Below, one piece after another: positions 26,646-35,330 of a DNA stretch of 64,000 nt. The DNA is taken from contig JAFTIG010000048.1 in the NCBI GenBank assembly GCA_017457015.1, positions 1 through 64,000 on the forward strand, given 5' to 3'. The translations under genes were made by a program, and so were the position numbers. This stretch comes from Clostridia bacterium. Its GTDB lineage: Bacteria > Bacillota_A > Clostridia > Christensenellales > Borkfalkiaceae. Position 1 is the stretch's first letter. Every line of letters starts with the position of its first letter. The notes under the pieces were generated by a model. It did not search any database and was not told the DNA's origin. It saw only the letters and a program-made list of their open reading frames with translations.

Positions 26646-27098
26646 TTATTTAAAATTCTCTTCTTCGAGCGCTTTGATTTTGTTCACTCTTCTAACGTGT
26701 CTTTCGTCCCCAGAAAACTCTGTGAAAAGGAAAGCGTCTACTATCTCTAACATAAGTCCCGGACCTACTACCCTTTCACCGAAAGCAAGAACGTTTGCAT
26801 CGTTATGAAGTCTTGTCATCTTTGCAGAGAATACGTCGTGGCAGTGTCCGCAACGAACGCCCTTGATCTTGTTTGCAACGATACTCATACCGATACCCGT
26901 TCCGCAAATTAAAATGCCTTTTTCATATTCACCGCTTGCAACGGCAGTACCTACCGTCTTTGCAAATTCGTTGTAGTCGATTGAATCGGTATTAAAAGTA
27001 CCAAAATCCTTAAATTCTACGCCTTTCTTTTTAAGATAGTCTACAAGTACTGGTTTTAAATTAATTCCACCGTGGTCACATCCGATTGCTATTTTCAT
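26646..27098 (-). CDS. rpiB: Ribose-5-phosphate isomerase B
   Basis: RpiB interconverts ribose-5-phosphate and ribulose-5-phosphate in the pentose phosphate pathway. The 150 aa protein has the start IAIGCDHGGINLKPVL and the catalytic Cys in ICGTGIGMSIVANKI; CHDVFSAKMTRLHNDANVLAFG is the family's second signature. Start at 27098 is chosen for AAAGGAG upstream; the longer reading runs into ywlE. The order sua5-ywlE-rpiB matches the ywlC-ywlE-ywlF region of Bacillus. Confidence 0.95.
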   Translation of the reverse strand: MKIAIGCDHGGINLKPVLVDYLKKKGVEFKDFGTFNTDSIDYNEFAKTVGTAVASGEYEKGILICGTGIGMSIVANKIKGVRCGHCHDVFSAKMTRLHNDANVLAFGERVVGPGLMLEIVDAFLFTEFSGDERHVRRVNKIKALEEENFK

Positions 27099-27100
27099 AT

Positions 27101-27553
27101 TTAATTTTCTCCTTTTACAGTGATTATTTTTTCTATTATGATATTGCACGCATCTTCAAGTTGATGCGAAGTTTTTTTATAAACGTGTATATCTCCGCCG
27201 TACGGATCCGATATGTCTGAAAGTCCCGTGGCTTCCGCTATCGTATATACGTTAGGAAAACCGTTTAGAGCCGCTTTGTGCGACGCCGTCATGCATAAAA
27301 TTAAATCCGACTTTTTGATAACGTCTATAGTTATCTGTCTAGACTTAAAACCGTAAGGCTTATACCCTAAAAGTTTTAACGCCGTTTGGGAATTTTTGCT
27401 CATCTTTGCGCCGTTGATTGCAGAGAGTCCCGCGCTCCAAACGCGAACGCCCGTTATCCCTGCAAACTTTAATTTGTTTTTAAGTATTATCTCCGCCATA
27501 GGACTGCGGCAAGTATTGCCGGTACAGACGAATAATATTCTTTTAGTTTTCAT
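27101..27553 (-). CDS. ywlE: Protein-arginine-phosphatase (YwlE-like, LMW-PTP fold)
   Basis: YwlE-type phosphatases remove phosphate from arginine and oppose McsB. The 150 aa protein has the P-loop CTGNTCRSPMAE, with catalytic Cys10, Arg16 and Thr14; this Thr, Ile in classical tyrosine phosphatases, is the residue that selects phosphoarginine in Bacillus YwlE. The general-acid loop is SDISDPYGGD near 118. The start overlaps the sua5 stop (ATGA) and AAGGAAG lies upstream. The kinase mcsB follows in the same gene run, which supports this role. Confidence 0.9.
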   Translation of the reverse strand: MKTKRILFVCTGNTCRSPMAEIILKNKLKFAGITGVRVWSAGLSAINGAKMSKNSQTALKLLGYKPYGFKSRQITIDVIKKSDLILCMTASHKAALNGFPNVYTIAEATGLSDISDPYGGDIHVYKKTSHQLEDACNIIIEKIITVKGEN

Positions 27554-28539
27554 CCGCAAGACTTCCTTAATCTATTCATTACGCCGAGATATACTCCGCG
27601 TTCGTCGGGCATTGCCACCGCTATTATTATATCGGCTTTCTTTTCCCCTTCTAAAAGTTTATCGTAAAGATTTGACGCTATTTCTTTTTCGTCCTTTCCT
27701 AGAAGAAGTAAGTTCTTGCCCGAAAAATCCTTTATAAACTCGTCTGCGCACATAATGAACGCGCGCTTGCCGTTTGCAGTTTCCTTTTCATAACGAGAAA
27801 GAACGCCTTCTACGTCGCCGTAAGAATATAGCGCAGTTTCACACTTGGGACGATAATGCTTATATTTAACGCCCGGGGATTTAACTTTATCGCCTTCTTT
27901 ATGCTCGGCAATCAGACATCCACCGCAAACTTTTTCCACCATTTCTTTGGTTATTAAACCTGCTCGTAAAATTCTCGGAACTTTTTCCGTACAGTCTAAA
28001 ACCGTACTCTCTATTCCACCCGAACATTTACCGCCGTCAAGTATTAATTCTATCTTTCCGTCAAGATCGTTTAGTACGTGCTCTGCCGTAACGGGGCTGA
28101 CGTGCTTTGATAAATTTGCGCTCGGCGCGACTATCGGAGCGTCAACCGCCCTTAAAAGTTGCCTGCACCCTTCGTGTTTCGGTATACGAACTGCCAAAGT
28201 ATGACCGCCACACACCGCTTCGCTACACACTACGCCTTTACTTTTAAAAACCATAGTAAGTGGACCGGGCGTAAACGCTTTTATTAACTTTTCAGCATAA
28301 TCGCACTCTATCTCAACCAACCGATTTAGATCGTAATTCTCATGAACGTGAGCAATAAGCGGATTGTCGGGCGGTCTGCCCTTAATCTCAAATATATTTT
28401 TTACGGCTTTTGAATCAGTACCTATTGCACCTAATCCGTAAACCGTTTCGGTTGGTATTGCCACCACTCCGCCCGACTGCAAAATTTGCTTTGCGCGCTC
28501 AACGCTTTCTGCCGTTACCTTTTCTATACGAGTTTGCAT
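27550..28539 (-). CDS. L-threonylcarbamoyladenylate synthase (Sua5)
   Basis: This Sua5/YwlC enzyme makes threonylcarbamoyl-AMP for the t6A modification of ANN-decoding tRNAs. The protein is about 329 aa with a YrdC-like catalytic domain (GGVVAIPTETVYGLGA near 25; IKGRPPDNPLIAHV, with KxR-type ATP residues; SANLSKHVSP near 140) and a C-terminal Sua5 domain after a linker (SPGVKYKHYRP near 228). The start is uncertain: ATG at 28539 fits the family but lacks a clear Shine-Dalgarno, while a TTG/ATG at 28557-28560 overlaps dnaB. It is coupled to ywlE by a 4-nt overlap. Confidence 0.92.
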   Translation of the reverse strand: MQTRIEKVTAESVERAKQILQSGGVVAIPTETVYGLGAIGTDSKAVKNIFEIKGRPPDNPLIAHVHENYDLNRLVEIECDYAEKLIKAFTPGPLTMVFKSKGVVCSEAVCGGHTLAVRIPKHEGCRQLLRAVDAPIVAPSANLSKHVSPVTAEHVLNDLDGKIELILDGGKCSGGIESTVLDCTEKVPRILRAGLITKEMVEKVCGGCLIAEHKEGDKVKSPGVKYKHYRPKCETALYSYGDVEGVLSRYEKETANGKRAFIMCADEFIKDFSGKNLLLLGKDEKEIASNLYDKLLEGEKKADIIIAVAMPDERGVYLGVMNRLRKSCG

Positions 28540-28540
28540 A

Positions 28541-30067
28541 CTAAAAAATCTCGTCATCAACAGTTTTTACGGGTGGCGCGTCGTAATCGGCTGGCGGAGC
28601 GTAATTATCTTCAGGTGGGGGTTCGGGTAAATCGTCGTTATTCTTTACGGGCAAATCTTCATATCCCGTCAAGGTAACGTCTGGGCGTTTTGTAGCCGTT
28701 TGATCGTCTCCGTCAGGTTCACCCGTTTCTTCGTTAAGGTTAAGGAACTTGGTGTATTCGCCCTTGAAGTAAAGTTTTATAACGTCCGTTCTACCACTTC
28801 TGTTCTTTTCCACTATTATTTCCGCAACGTTCTTTTGAACCTTGCCTTCGGCGATTTCCTTTTCGGTAGCGCTCTTATCGGGACGGTGAATAAACATAAC
28901 GATATCTGCGTCTTGCTCGATTGCACCCGATTCACGAAGGTCAGACAGTTGCGGTCTGCCCTTTCTAGTTTCAACAGCACGGTTAAGTTGCGAAAGTGCA
29001 AGTACTGGGATACTGAGTTCTTTTGCTAAAATTTTAAGACTTCTCGATATTTCACTTATTTCGTTTTGACGGCTGTCGCTCGCACGCGTTTTATCGGGCG
29101 TCATCAAGCCTATGTAATCGACCATAACGAAGTCAAGCCCGTATCTTCTCTTAATCCTTCTACACTTTGATATAATTTCTCTAGGACGAATTACTGCCGA
29201 GTCGTCTATAAAAATCTTTGCGTCCGAAAGTTTTTCTCTCGCCTTGGCAATTTTAAGCCACTCGGTCTTATTCATCTTGCCTTTCTTTGCGTTCTCCATA
29301 GATACGCCTGCAACAGAACATAACAACCTTTCACCTATCTCTTCTTTTGCCATTTCTAACGAGAATACCGCGCAAGAATAACCTTGTAACGCCACGTTTT
29401 CTACTATATTCATAGCAAACGAAGTTTTACCTACAGCAGGACGTGCCGCAAGTATAATAAGCGCGCCGTTATGCATGCCGTTAATAAGGTTGTCAAGACC
29501 TTTATAACCCGTCTTAATTCCCCTTAAACTCGACTTGTCGTTGGTGAGTTCGTCAAACTTGCTCATAACGGCAGGAATAATATTTCCTATCTTAACGATT
29601 TCACTGGTATCTTCGTCGTTAGATATATCGTAAACGGTTTTTTCAGCAAACGCAAGCGCAGTGGCTTTATCCATACTCGTCTTACAGTTATCTATAATCT
29701 CTGCAGAGCCCTTTATTAATTTTCTGAGTAAACTGTCGCGACGCACTATATCTAAATACCTTTGATAGTTTGCAGAAGACGGCATAACGTTAGTGAGCTC
29801 TGCTATGTAGGCTATCCCGCCCGCTTGAGTGAGCGTGCCCGACTTTTCAAGTGCGTCGGTAAGCGTTACCATATCTACGGGTTGGTTTGCCTTTATAATA
29901 TCCTGCATTGCGTGGAATATATATTTATGCGATTCGGAAAAGAAATCTTCTTCTTGCAAGAACGCCGCTACTTCCACCTGTATTCTAGTGTCTAAAAGCA
30001 AACACCCTAAAAGCGCCTGTTCCGCTTCTAAACTGTGTGGCATATCCCCTAATGCTTTGTTTGCCAT
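28541..30067 (-). CDS. dnaB: Replicative DNA helicase
   Basis: This is the hexameric 5'-3' helicase of the replication fork (called DnaC in Bacillus). The 508 aa protein has the N-terminal domain (PHSLEAEQALLGCLLLD), a linker, and the RecA-like domain with Walker A AARPAVGKTSFAMNI near 205 and LSQLNRAVETRKGRPQLSDLRESGAIEQDAD near 370. An acidic Pro/Asp-rich tail of about 60 residues follows the usual end. The stop is TAG at that C-terminus. It lies 11 bp after pepF and its end overlaps possible sua5 starts. Confidence 0.95.
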   Translation of the reverse strand: MANKALGDMPHSLEAEQALLGCLLLDTRIQVEVAAFLQEEDFFSESHKYIFHAMQDIIKANQPVDMVTLTDALEKSGTLTQAGGIAYIAELTNVMPSSANYQRYLDIVRRDSLLRKLIKGSAEIIDNCKTSMDKATALAFAEKTVYDISNDEDTSEIVKIGNIIPAVMSKFDELTNDKSSLRGIKTGYKGLDNLINGMHNGALIILAARPAVGKTSFAMNIVENVALQGYSCAVFSLEMAKEEIGERLLCSVAGVSMENAKKGKMNKTEWLKIAKAREKLSDAKIFIDDSAVIRPREIISKCRRIKRRYGLDFVMVDYIGLMTPDKTRASDSRQNEISEISRSLKILAKELSIPVLALSQLNRAVETRKGRPQLSDLRESGAIEQDADIVMFIHRPDKSATEKEIAEGKVQKNVAEIIVEKNRSGRTDVIKLYFKGEYTKFLNLNEETGEPDGDDQTATKRPDVTLTGYEDLPVKNNDDLPEPPPEDNYAPPADYDAPPVKTVDDEIF

Positions 30068-30078
30068 AATTTTTCTCC

Positions 30079-31833
30079 TTAATGTATTTCTTTAAATTCT
30101 TCAAGCGTATCGAAAAACACTTTAAACGCTTGCAAGAATGGTTTTTTATCGGTTAAATCTACGCCTGCAATCTTTAAGAGTTCGACAGGTCCGTCAGAGC
30201 CACCTGACGACAAGAACTTAAAGTAGTCGTCTACTGCCGATTGACCTTCGGTTAAAATTCTGTCTGCGATCGCGAGCGCGGAAATTATCCCGGTAGAATA
30301 TTTATAAACGTAAAACGCCCTGTAAAAATGCGGTATTCTCGACCACTCTAGCATTATATCGTCGTCGCTTATAACCGCGTCGCCGTAATACTTTTTGTTA
30401 AGTTTAAGATACTCATTTGAAAGATTTTCTTTATTTAACGGCTCGCCGTTTTCCACCTTTTGGTGCGCAATATGTTCAAACTCCGCAAACTGCGTCTGTC
30501 TAAAGAGAGTTGTTCTTATCATCTCTAAAAGATATGAGAGCAAATATTTTTTGAGTTTAACATCCTTTTCGGTAGAAAGTAAGTGTCTTATTAATAACAC
30601 TTCGTTTACCGTACTAGCGACTTCCGCGACGAAAATCCTGTAATCGGCTTTTGCGTAAGGTTGGGTACGGTTGGAAAAATACGAGTGTATGCTATGCCCC
30701 ATTTCGTGTGCGATAGTGAAAACGTCGTGCGTAGTCTTTTGATAATTTAACAAGACGTAAGGATGCGTGTCGTAAACGGCTACGCTGTAAGCGCCGCTCC
30801 TTTTACCTTCATGCTCGTAAACGTCAAGCCAACGCTCGTTTCTAGCCTTTTCTAAAAGATTTTGATATTCTTTGCCGAGCGGTGCTAAACCTTCAACCAC
30901 TAAATCGTAAGCCTTTTCGTAATCGAGTTTTATTTCCGCCCCTTCAACGACGGGAACGTACATATCGTACATATACATTTTGTCGTAACCTAAAAGGCGT
31001 TTTCTTTCCGCGACGTATTCGTGCATAGTGGGAAGCGCGTCGTTTACGGTAGACAAAAGGTTTTCATAAACCACTCTCGGCACGTCTTCACTAAAAAGCG
31101 CCGCGTCCAGTGCGGACGAGAATTTTCTTGCCTTTGCGTAAAACACGCCCTTTTTGACATTGCCGTAATATGTCGCAGAAATAGTGTTTATCAACGAGCG
31201 GTAAGCGTTATAATATTTTTTATACGCTTTTTTTCTCAATTCTCTATTTTCACCGTGCAAAAGTACGCTATAAGTACCGTGGCTTAACTGTATTACAGTA
31301 TTGCCGTCCTTAATCTTACCAAACTTTATATCGGCGTTATCTATTTTTGTAAATACGTCTCTAAACGACGAAAAAGCGTCGCCCGTCATTGCAAGAAGTC
31401 TTTCTTCACTTTCCGATAAAACGTGTGCTTTTTCTTTAATTACTCCGCTTAAAAAATAATCGTATTCTCTTAAATCGGGGTTATTAGCAAGAGCGACGAG
31501 CGTATCCTTGTCAAGCGCGGTAAGTTCGGGCATAATAAACGCCGTACTCTCGCCGAGTTTTACACCGAGCGCCGTTACCTTTGAAGATAAAGTATCGTAC
31601 ACGGCGTTTCTAGTATCTTCGTCGTGTTTCATCATTGCGTACACCGAAAGTTTTTCTATAACGCGCACGACCTTTTCTTGCGCTTTCATACAAGCTAAAA
31701 AGCCGTCCGCCGTACCGAGTTTACCACGATATTCGTCAAAGTTAAGTTTGTCTTTTATACCGTCGAACTCTTCATTCCAACTTTCTATTCCGTCGTAAAT
31801 TTCTTCGGTTGCCCACTCGTATCTATTGCTCAA
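30079..31833 (-). CDS. pepF: Oligoendopeptidase F-type M3 metallopeptidase
   Basis: A cytoplasmic zinc peptidase that degrades short peptides. The 584 aa protein is typical of PepF, with the helical N-terminal region, the zinc site HEMGHSIHSYF near residue 385 and the third ligand Glu in FVAEVASTVNEVL. Translation starts at TTG, with AAGGGG 9 nt upstream; no in-frame ATG is closer. It lies between the UPF0210 gene (18 bp) and dnaB (11 bp). Confidence 0.93.
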   Translation of the reverse strand: MSNRYEWATEEIYDGIESWNEEFDGIKDKLNFDEYRGKLGTADGFLACMKAQEKVVRVIEKLSVYAMMKHDEDTRNAVYDTLSSKVTALGVKLGESTAFIMPELTALDKDTLVALANNPDLREYDYFLSGVIKEKAHVLSESEERLLAMTGDAFSSFRDVFTKIDNADIKFGKIKDGNTVIQLSHGTYSVLLHGENRELRKKAYKKYYNAYRSLINTISATYYGNVKKGVFYAKARKFSSALDAALFSEDVPRVVYENLLSTVNDALPTMHEYVAERKRLLGYDKMYMYDMYVPVVEGAEIKLDYEKAYDLVVEGLAPLGKEYQNLLEKARNERWLDVYEHEGKRSGAYSVAVYDTHPYVLLNYQKTTHDVFTIAHEMGHSIHSYFSNRTQPYAKADYRIFVAEVASTVNEVLLIRHLLSTEKDVKLKKYLLSYLLEMIRTTLFRQTQFAEFEHIAHQKVENGEPLNKENLSNEYLKLNKKYYGDAVISDDDIMLEWSRIPHFYRAFYVYKYSTGIISALAIADRILTEGQSAVDDYFKFLSSGGSDGPVELLKIAGVDLTDKKPFLQAFKVFFDTLEEFKEIH

Positions 31834-31851
31834 AATAATTACCCCTTAATT

Positions 31852-33207
31852 TTAATTCTTGTTACTATGAATAGGCGCAGGCATTCTTCCGCCCCTGCCT
31901 ATAAGTGCGTCGCATCCGTAAGGACTTACCGCCATAATCGGTGCAGAGCCCAAAAGTCCGCCAAATTCTACATAGTCGCCCACGCCTTTGCCCGGTACGG
32001 GAATTACACGGACCGCAGTCGTCTTATTGTTTATCATACCGATTGCCGCTTCGTCTGCAATCATACCAGAAAGAGTGCTTTCACTCGTGTCGCCCGGAAC
32101 TGCCACCATATCTATGCCTACGCTACAAACGCAAGTCATGGCTTCAAGTTTAGATAAAGTTATCGCGCCTGATTTTGCAGCGTTTATCATACCTATATCT
32201 TCGCTTACGGGAATAAACGCACCCGAAAGTCCGCCGACGTTAGAACTTGCCATTACGCCACCCTTTTTAACTGCGTCGTTAAGCATTGCGAGCGCTGCGG
32301 TCGTACCGTGTGCGCCGACCTGTTCTAAACCTATTTCTTCTAATATATGCGCTACGCTATCCCCCATAACGGGCGTGGGCGCAAGTGATAAATCTACGAT
32401 ACCGAATTCTGCACCCAAGCGTTTTGACGCTTCTTCTGCGATAAGTTGCCCTGCACGGGTAATCTTAAACGCCGTCTTTTTAATCGTTTCAGCAACCACG
32501 TCTATAGGTGCACCTTTGCAACCCTTTAACGCGTGATGCACAACACCCGGGCCTGATACGCCGACGTTTATAACCGTTTCTCCTTCGCCTACGCCGTGGA
32601 ACGCTCCCGCCATAAAGGGATTGTCTTCAACGGCGTTGCAAAATACAACGAGTTTAGCACAGCCGAAACCGTCGCGGTCTTTAGTAATCTCTGCGGTCTG
32701 CTTTATGATTTTACCCATAAGACGAACGGCGTCCATATTGATACCTGCTTTAGACGATCCGACGTTTACCGACGAACACAACCTGTCCGTTACGGCAAGC
32801 GCTTCGGGGATACTCTCTATAAACGATTTTTCAAAACTCGTCATACCCTTTTGTACGAGCGCCGAATAGCCGCCTAAAAAATCTATACCGACAGTTTTAG
32901 CAGCGTTATCAAGCGCCTTTGCTAGTACGACTTCTTTTCCGCAAAAAGAAGAAGTCAAAAGGCTTGCCGGCGTTATGGATACGCGCTTGTTTATAATCGG
33001 GATACCGTATTCCGAGCCGAGATCTTCTGCAACCTTGACGATATTTTCCGCCTTTTTACAAATCCTATCGTAACAAAGTTTTGCCGTCGAGCCTGCGTCG
33101 TCACGAATACACGGCAATAAAGATATACCCATCGTTATCGTACGGACGTCAAAGTGCTCTTTTTCGACCATATCGATAGTTTCTAAAATTTCCTTTCTGT
33201 TAAGCAT
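31852..33207 (-). CDS. UPF0210 (PFL/DUF711) family protein
   Basis: A 451 aa conserved protein of the UPF0210/DUF711 family, whose function is not firmly known. Family features are [25 protein letters not shown] N-terminal sequence, Gly-rich [12 protein letters not shown] near 240, [18 protein letters not shown] near 305 and [18 protein letters not shown] at the end. Start at 33207 is preferred (AAAGGGCGAG upstream); the longer reading overlaps the ACT gene. Pairing with a UPF0237 ACT protein is conserved across many bacteria and suggests a ligand-controlled enzyme. Confidence 0.9.
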   Translation of the reverse strand: MLNRKEILETIDMVEKEHFDVRTITMGISLLPCIRDDAGSTAKLCYDRICKKAENIVKVAEDLGSEYGIPIINKRVSITPASLLTSSFCGKEVVLAKALDNAAKTVGIDFLGGYSALVQKGMTSFEKSFIESIPEALAVTDRLCSSVNVGSSKAGINMDAVRLMGKIIKQTAEITKDRDGFGCAKLVVFCNAVEDNPFMAGAFHGVGEGETVINVGVSGPGVVHHALKGCKGAPIDVVAETIKKTAFKITRAGQLIAEEASKRLGAEFGIVDLSLAPTPVMGDSVAHILEEIGLEQVGAHGTTAALAMLNDAVKKGGVMASSNVGGLSGAFIPVSEDIGMINAAKSGAITLSKLEAMTCVCSVGIDMVAVPGDTSESTLSGMIADEAAIGMINNKTTAVRVIPVPGKGVGDYVEFGGLLGSAPIMAVSPYGCDALIGRGGRMPAPIHSNKN

Positions 33208-33217
33208 ATCTCGCCCT

Positions 33218-33487
33218 TTAAATTTTATGCATTGCGTTGAAAATATCTTCGTGCTGAACGTGTATGGATACGCCGATACTTTCACCAAGTGTTAAAAGTT
33301 CAGCCTTTAACTCTTTTAAACTGAGTTTTGCCTTTTTAAGATCACAGAGCATGAGCATGGTGAATTTACCCTGCATCAACGTCTGACTAATATCTTCAAT
33401 ATTAACTAAATTTTCCGCGAGCGCAGTCGATACATTTGCTATAATACCCGGCTTGTCGTTGCCGATTACCGTTACGATTGCTTTCAT
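33218..33487 (-). CDS. UPF0237 ACT-domain protein
   Basis: An 89 aa protein that is essentially a single ACT fold (about 3-75), starting [25 protein letters not shown] domains bind small ligands, often amino acids, and regulate enzymes. UPF0237 proteins are typically encoded beside UPF0210 proteins, as here (10 bp). The ligand is unknown. A ribosome binding site (AAAGGAGAAAT) precedes the ATG. Confidence 0.92.
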   Translation of the reverse strand: MKAIVTVIGNDKPGIIANVSTALAENLVNIEDISQTLMQGKFTMLMLCDLKKAKLSLKELKAELLTLGESIGVSIHVQHEDIFNAMHKI

Positions 33488-33499
33488 ATTATTTCTCCT

Positions 33500-34015
33500 T
33501 TAAGATAAAATTTCATAACTGATTAAAACGTTGCCTTGCGTTATATATTTAACGTTTTGATTTTCTTTTAGTTCAGGAAAAGGCATTTCGTCAAAGACTA
33601 AAACTTTTCTTTCAAAAAAGTCGTTTTTATATTTATTCCACTCGATAAACACCAAAGACTTAAAGTCTACGCCGTCTTTATCTTGTAAAGTTTCGTCATA
33701 CTCGAAAAAACTACCCGTAGACGTTTCTCTTATGCCCGTCATAAGGTTGTACGTCAACTTATAATATCTATTTACGCGTTTATACGGTATGCCAAGATAG
33801 ATAAAAGAAAATATTACCGCTATTGCCGTAAGAGAGTAGTGTATAATTTTTACCGTAGTAATATTTGAATGCAAATACGGCAAAGTTCTATACCACCAGT
33901 AAAGCGCAACGCTTGCAATAAGATATAAGCCCATAATCATAAAATAAATATTGAGCGTGGTTTTACGTTGTTTTTTTGCGTCTAAATAATGTTTCTCTAA
34001 AAAATATTCAACCAT
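33500..34015 (-). CDS. Two-TM membrane protein of unknown function
   Basis: A 171 aa protein with a short basic N-terminal cytoplasmic part, two membrane segments (about 25-45 LNIYFMIMGLYLIASVALYWW and 57-78 IIHYSLTAIAVIFSFIYLGIP), and a soluble C-terminal domain of about 90 residues (ETSTGSFFEYDETLQDKDGVDF). I do not recognise the family. It lies 14 bp after another small membrane gene and near lepB, so the three may be co-transcribed with the secretion gene; no functional link can be shown. Confidence 0.75.
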   Translation of the reverse strand: MVEYFLEKHYLDAKKQRKTTLNIYFMIMGLYLIASVALYWWYRTLPYLHSNITTVKIIHYSLTAIAVIFSFIYLGIPYKRVNRYYKLTYNLMTGIRETSTGSFFEYDETLQDKDGVDFKSLVFIEWNKYKNDFFERKVLVFDEMPFPELKENQNVKYITQGNVLISYEILS

Positions 34016-34029
34016 AATGTTTTCTCCGT

Positions 34030-34515
34030 TTATTTGTAATCGGTTCTTATTCTTTTAAGTCCTTCTTTTGTGACGCGGAATAATTCGTATCTGTCATGAT
34101 ATTCCGCCATAATTAATTCGGGGTTTTGTTTTACTCTAAAATAAGTGGGTTTGTCCTGCTCTACCGCTACTGTTTGCACTGCTTGCTCTTGTACTTTGGT
34201 TTGATCTATAGACGCATCAGTATCGAGTATTTGCGCACCCTTACTCTTTTTGGGTTTTTTGCTTATACCGAGCAATCTTTTTACCGTAGATATAATCGCG
34301 TATACTACCGAGCAAATCAATACGACCTGAAAAATAAGTAGTACCGTCGGATTTTTATCAAGCGTACCCGTAAGATATAATACCGCACCTATTAAAAGCA
34401 CCAACAGCGTCAACTGCAAGTTGAACACAGAAAGTATTTTATACACGACCGTAAACGCCATGCTTATAATTTTTCTGACAACACCGAAAATCAATCGGTT
34501 TTTATAAAGTATCAA
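34030..34515 (-). CDS. Membrane protein of unknown function next to lepB
   Basis: A 161 aa protein with two hydrophobic segments (about 30-50, LQLTLLVLLIGAVLYLTG, and 57-78, TVLLIFQVVLICSVVYAIIS), a basic stretch KKPKKSK, a linker and a small C-terminal domain (PTYFRVKQNPELIMAEYHDRYELFRVT). It begins at TTG overlapping the lepB stop (TTGA), with AGGGGTG as Shine-Dalgarno, so its translation is coupled to lepB. No known family recognised. Confidence 0.72.
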   Translation of the reverse strand: MILYKNRLIFGVVRKIISMAFTVVYKILSVFNLQLTLLVLLIGAVLYLTGTLDKNPTVLLIFQVVLICSVVYAIISTVKRLLGISKKPKKSKGAQILDTDASIDQTKVQEQAVQTVAVEQDKPTYFRVKQNPELIMAEYHDRYELFRVTKEGLKRIRTDYK

Positions 34516-35123
34516 TGTTCACCCCTAAAAAATTTTCCTACGTCATAGAAAAATCCCGATAGCCATTTTATATCGAGCGCCCAGTCTTTAACCACGCCGA
34601 CTATCTGACTTTCTTTGCAAGTTCCGTACTTATCATATCTACTATCCGAACTATTGCTACGGTTGTCACCGAGATAAAAAACTTCGTCTTCACCGATTTT
34701 CCATATAGTATTCCCTTCGTTTGCGACGGTTATCGTACCTTCAGGTAAATACGGCTCTGACAACATTTTGTCATTGACGTAAACTTTCCCAAACTTTATT
34801 TCCACAACGTCGTCTTCAAAAGCGATAGCACGCTTAATGAGCCAGTCGTAACCTTTTGTGGACGTATTATATTTTTCTCCATCGATAACTATAATATCAC
34901 CGCGCTTAATATCGTCCGTTCTGACCGCTATCAAAACGTCACCCGTGTACATAGTTGGTTGCATTGACGGACCGTCGACTAAAACGTTAAAAAAAACGTG
35001 CGTATTTAAAAATATGACGACCGACATTATAAGTGCGACCAACAGAACTACTATGAGAAAGATAAAATTCGATCTTTCTTTTTTTATAAAACGCTCGTTT
35101 AAGCTGTCCGCTATTTTATACAT
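34512..35123 (-). CDS. lepB: Signal peptidase I
   Basis: Type I signal peptidase cleaves signal peptides of exported proteins at the outer membrane face. The 203 aa protein has one N-terminal membrane anchor (about 20-45), the nucleophile Ser53 in GPSMQPT, the general base Lys97 in LIKRAIA, and the GDNRSNSSDSR box near 152. It is the Gram-positive type. The start overlaps the DUF951 gene end by 8 nt and has AAAAGGAG upstream. Confidence 0.95.
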   Translation of the reverse strand: MYKIADSLNERFIKKERSNFIFLIVVLLVALIMSVVIFLNTHVFFNVLVDGPSMQPTMYTGDVLIAVRTDDIKRGDIIVIDGEKYNTSTKGYDWLIKRAIAFEDDVVEIKFGKVYVNDKMLSEPYLPEGTITVANEGNTIWKIGEDEVFYLGDNRSNSSDSRYDKYGTCKESQIVGVVKDWALDIKWLSGFFYDVGKFFRGEH

Positions 35124-35316
35124 CTTTCTCCTTTTGAGAATTTACTATATGTTGTTTTTTCATCCTATCCGTTTCGTCAACAGACAAAAATATTGCCCGT
35201 CCGCACTTATCACATTTAAGTTTAACGTCCGCGCCAATACGGGTAACGGTCCACTCGTTACCGCCACACGCGTGATTTTTTCTCGATATAATTTTATCGC
35301 CTACGCCGTATTGCAT
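35116..35316 (-). CDS. DUF951 small zinc-binding-like protein
   Basis: A 66 aa protein of the DUF951 family, recognised by YGVGDKIISRKNHACGGNEW and GADVKLKCDKCGR. Cys17, Cys35 and Cys38 could bind a metal ion. The family is widespread in Firmicutes, often near replication or chromosome genes, but its role is not established. It overlaps lepB by 8 nt and follows the hydrolase-like gene by 14 bp; GAAGG serves as ribosome binding site. Confidence 0.88.
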   Translation of the reverse strand: MQYGVGDKIISRKNHACGGNEWTVTRIGADVKLKCDKCGRAIFLSVDETDRMKKQHIVNSQKEKDV

Positions 35317-35330
35317 ATATTACCTTCCGA

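Noticed and set aside
31988..32536. 182-aa plus-strand ORF
   Set aside because: It lies fully antisense to the well-conserved UPF0210 gene and has no start signal.
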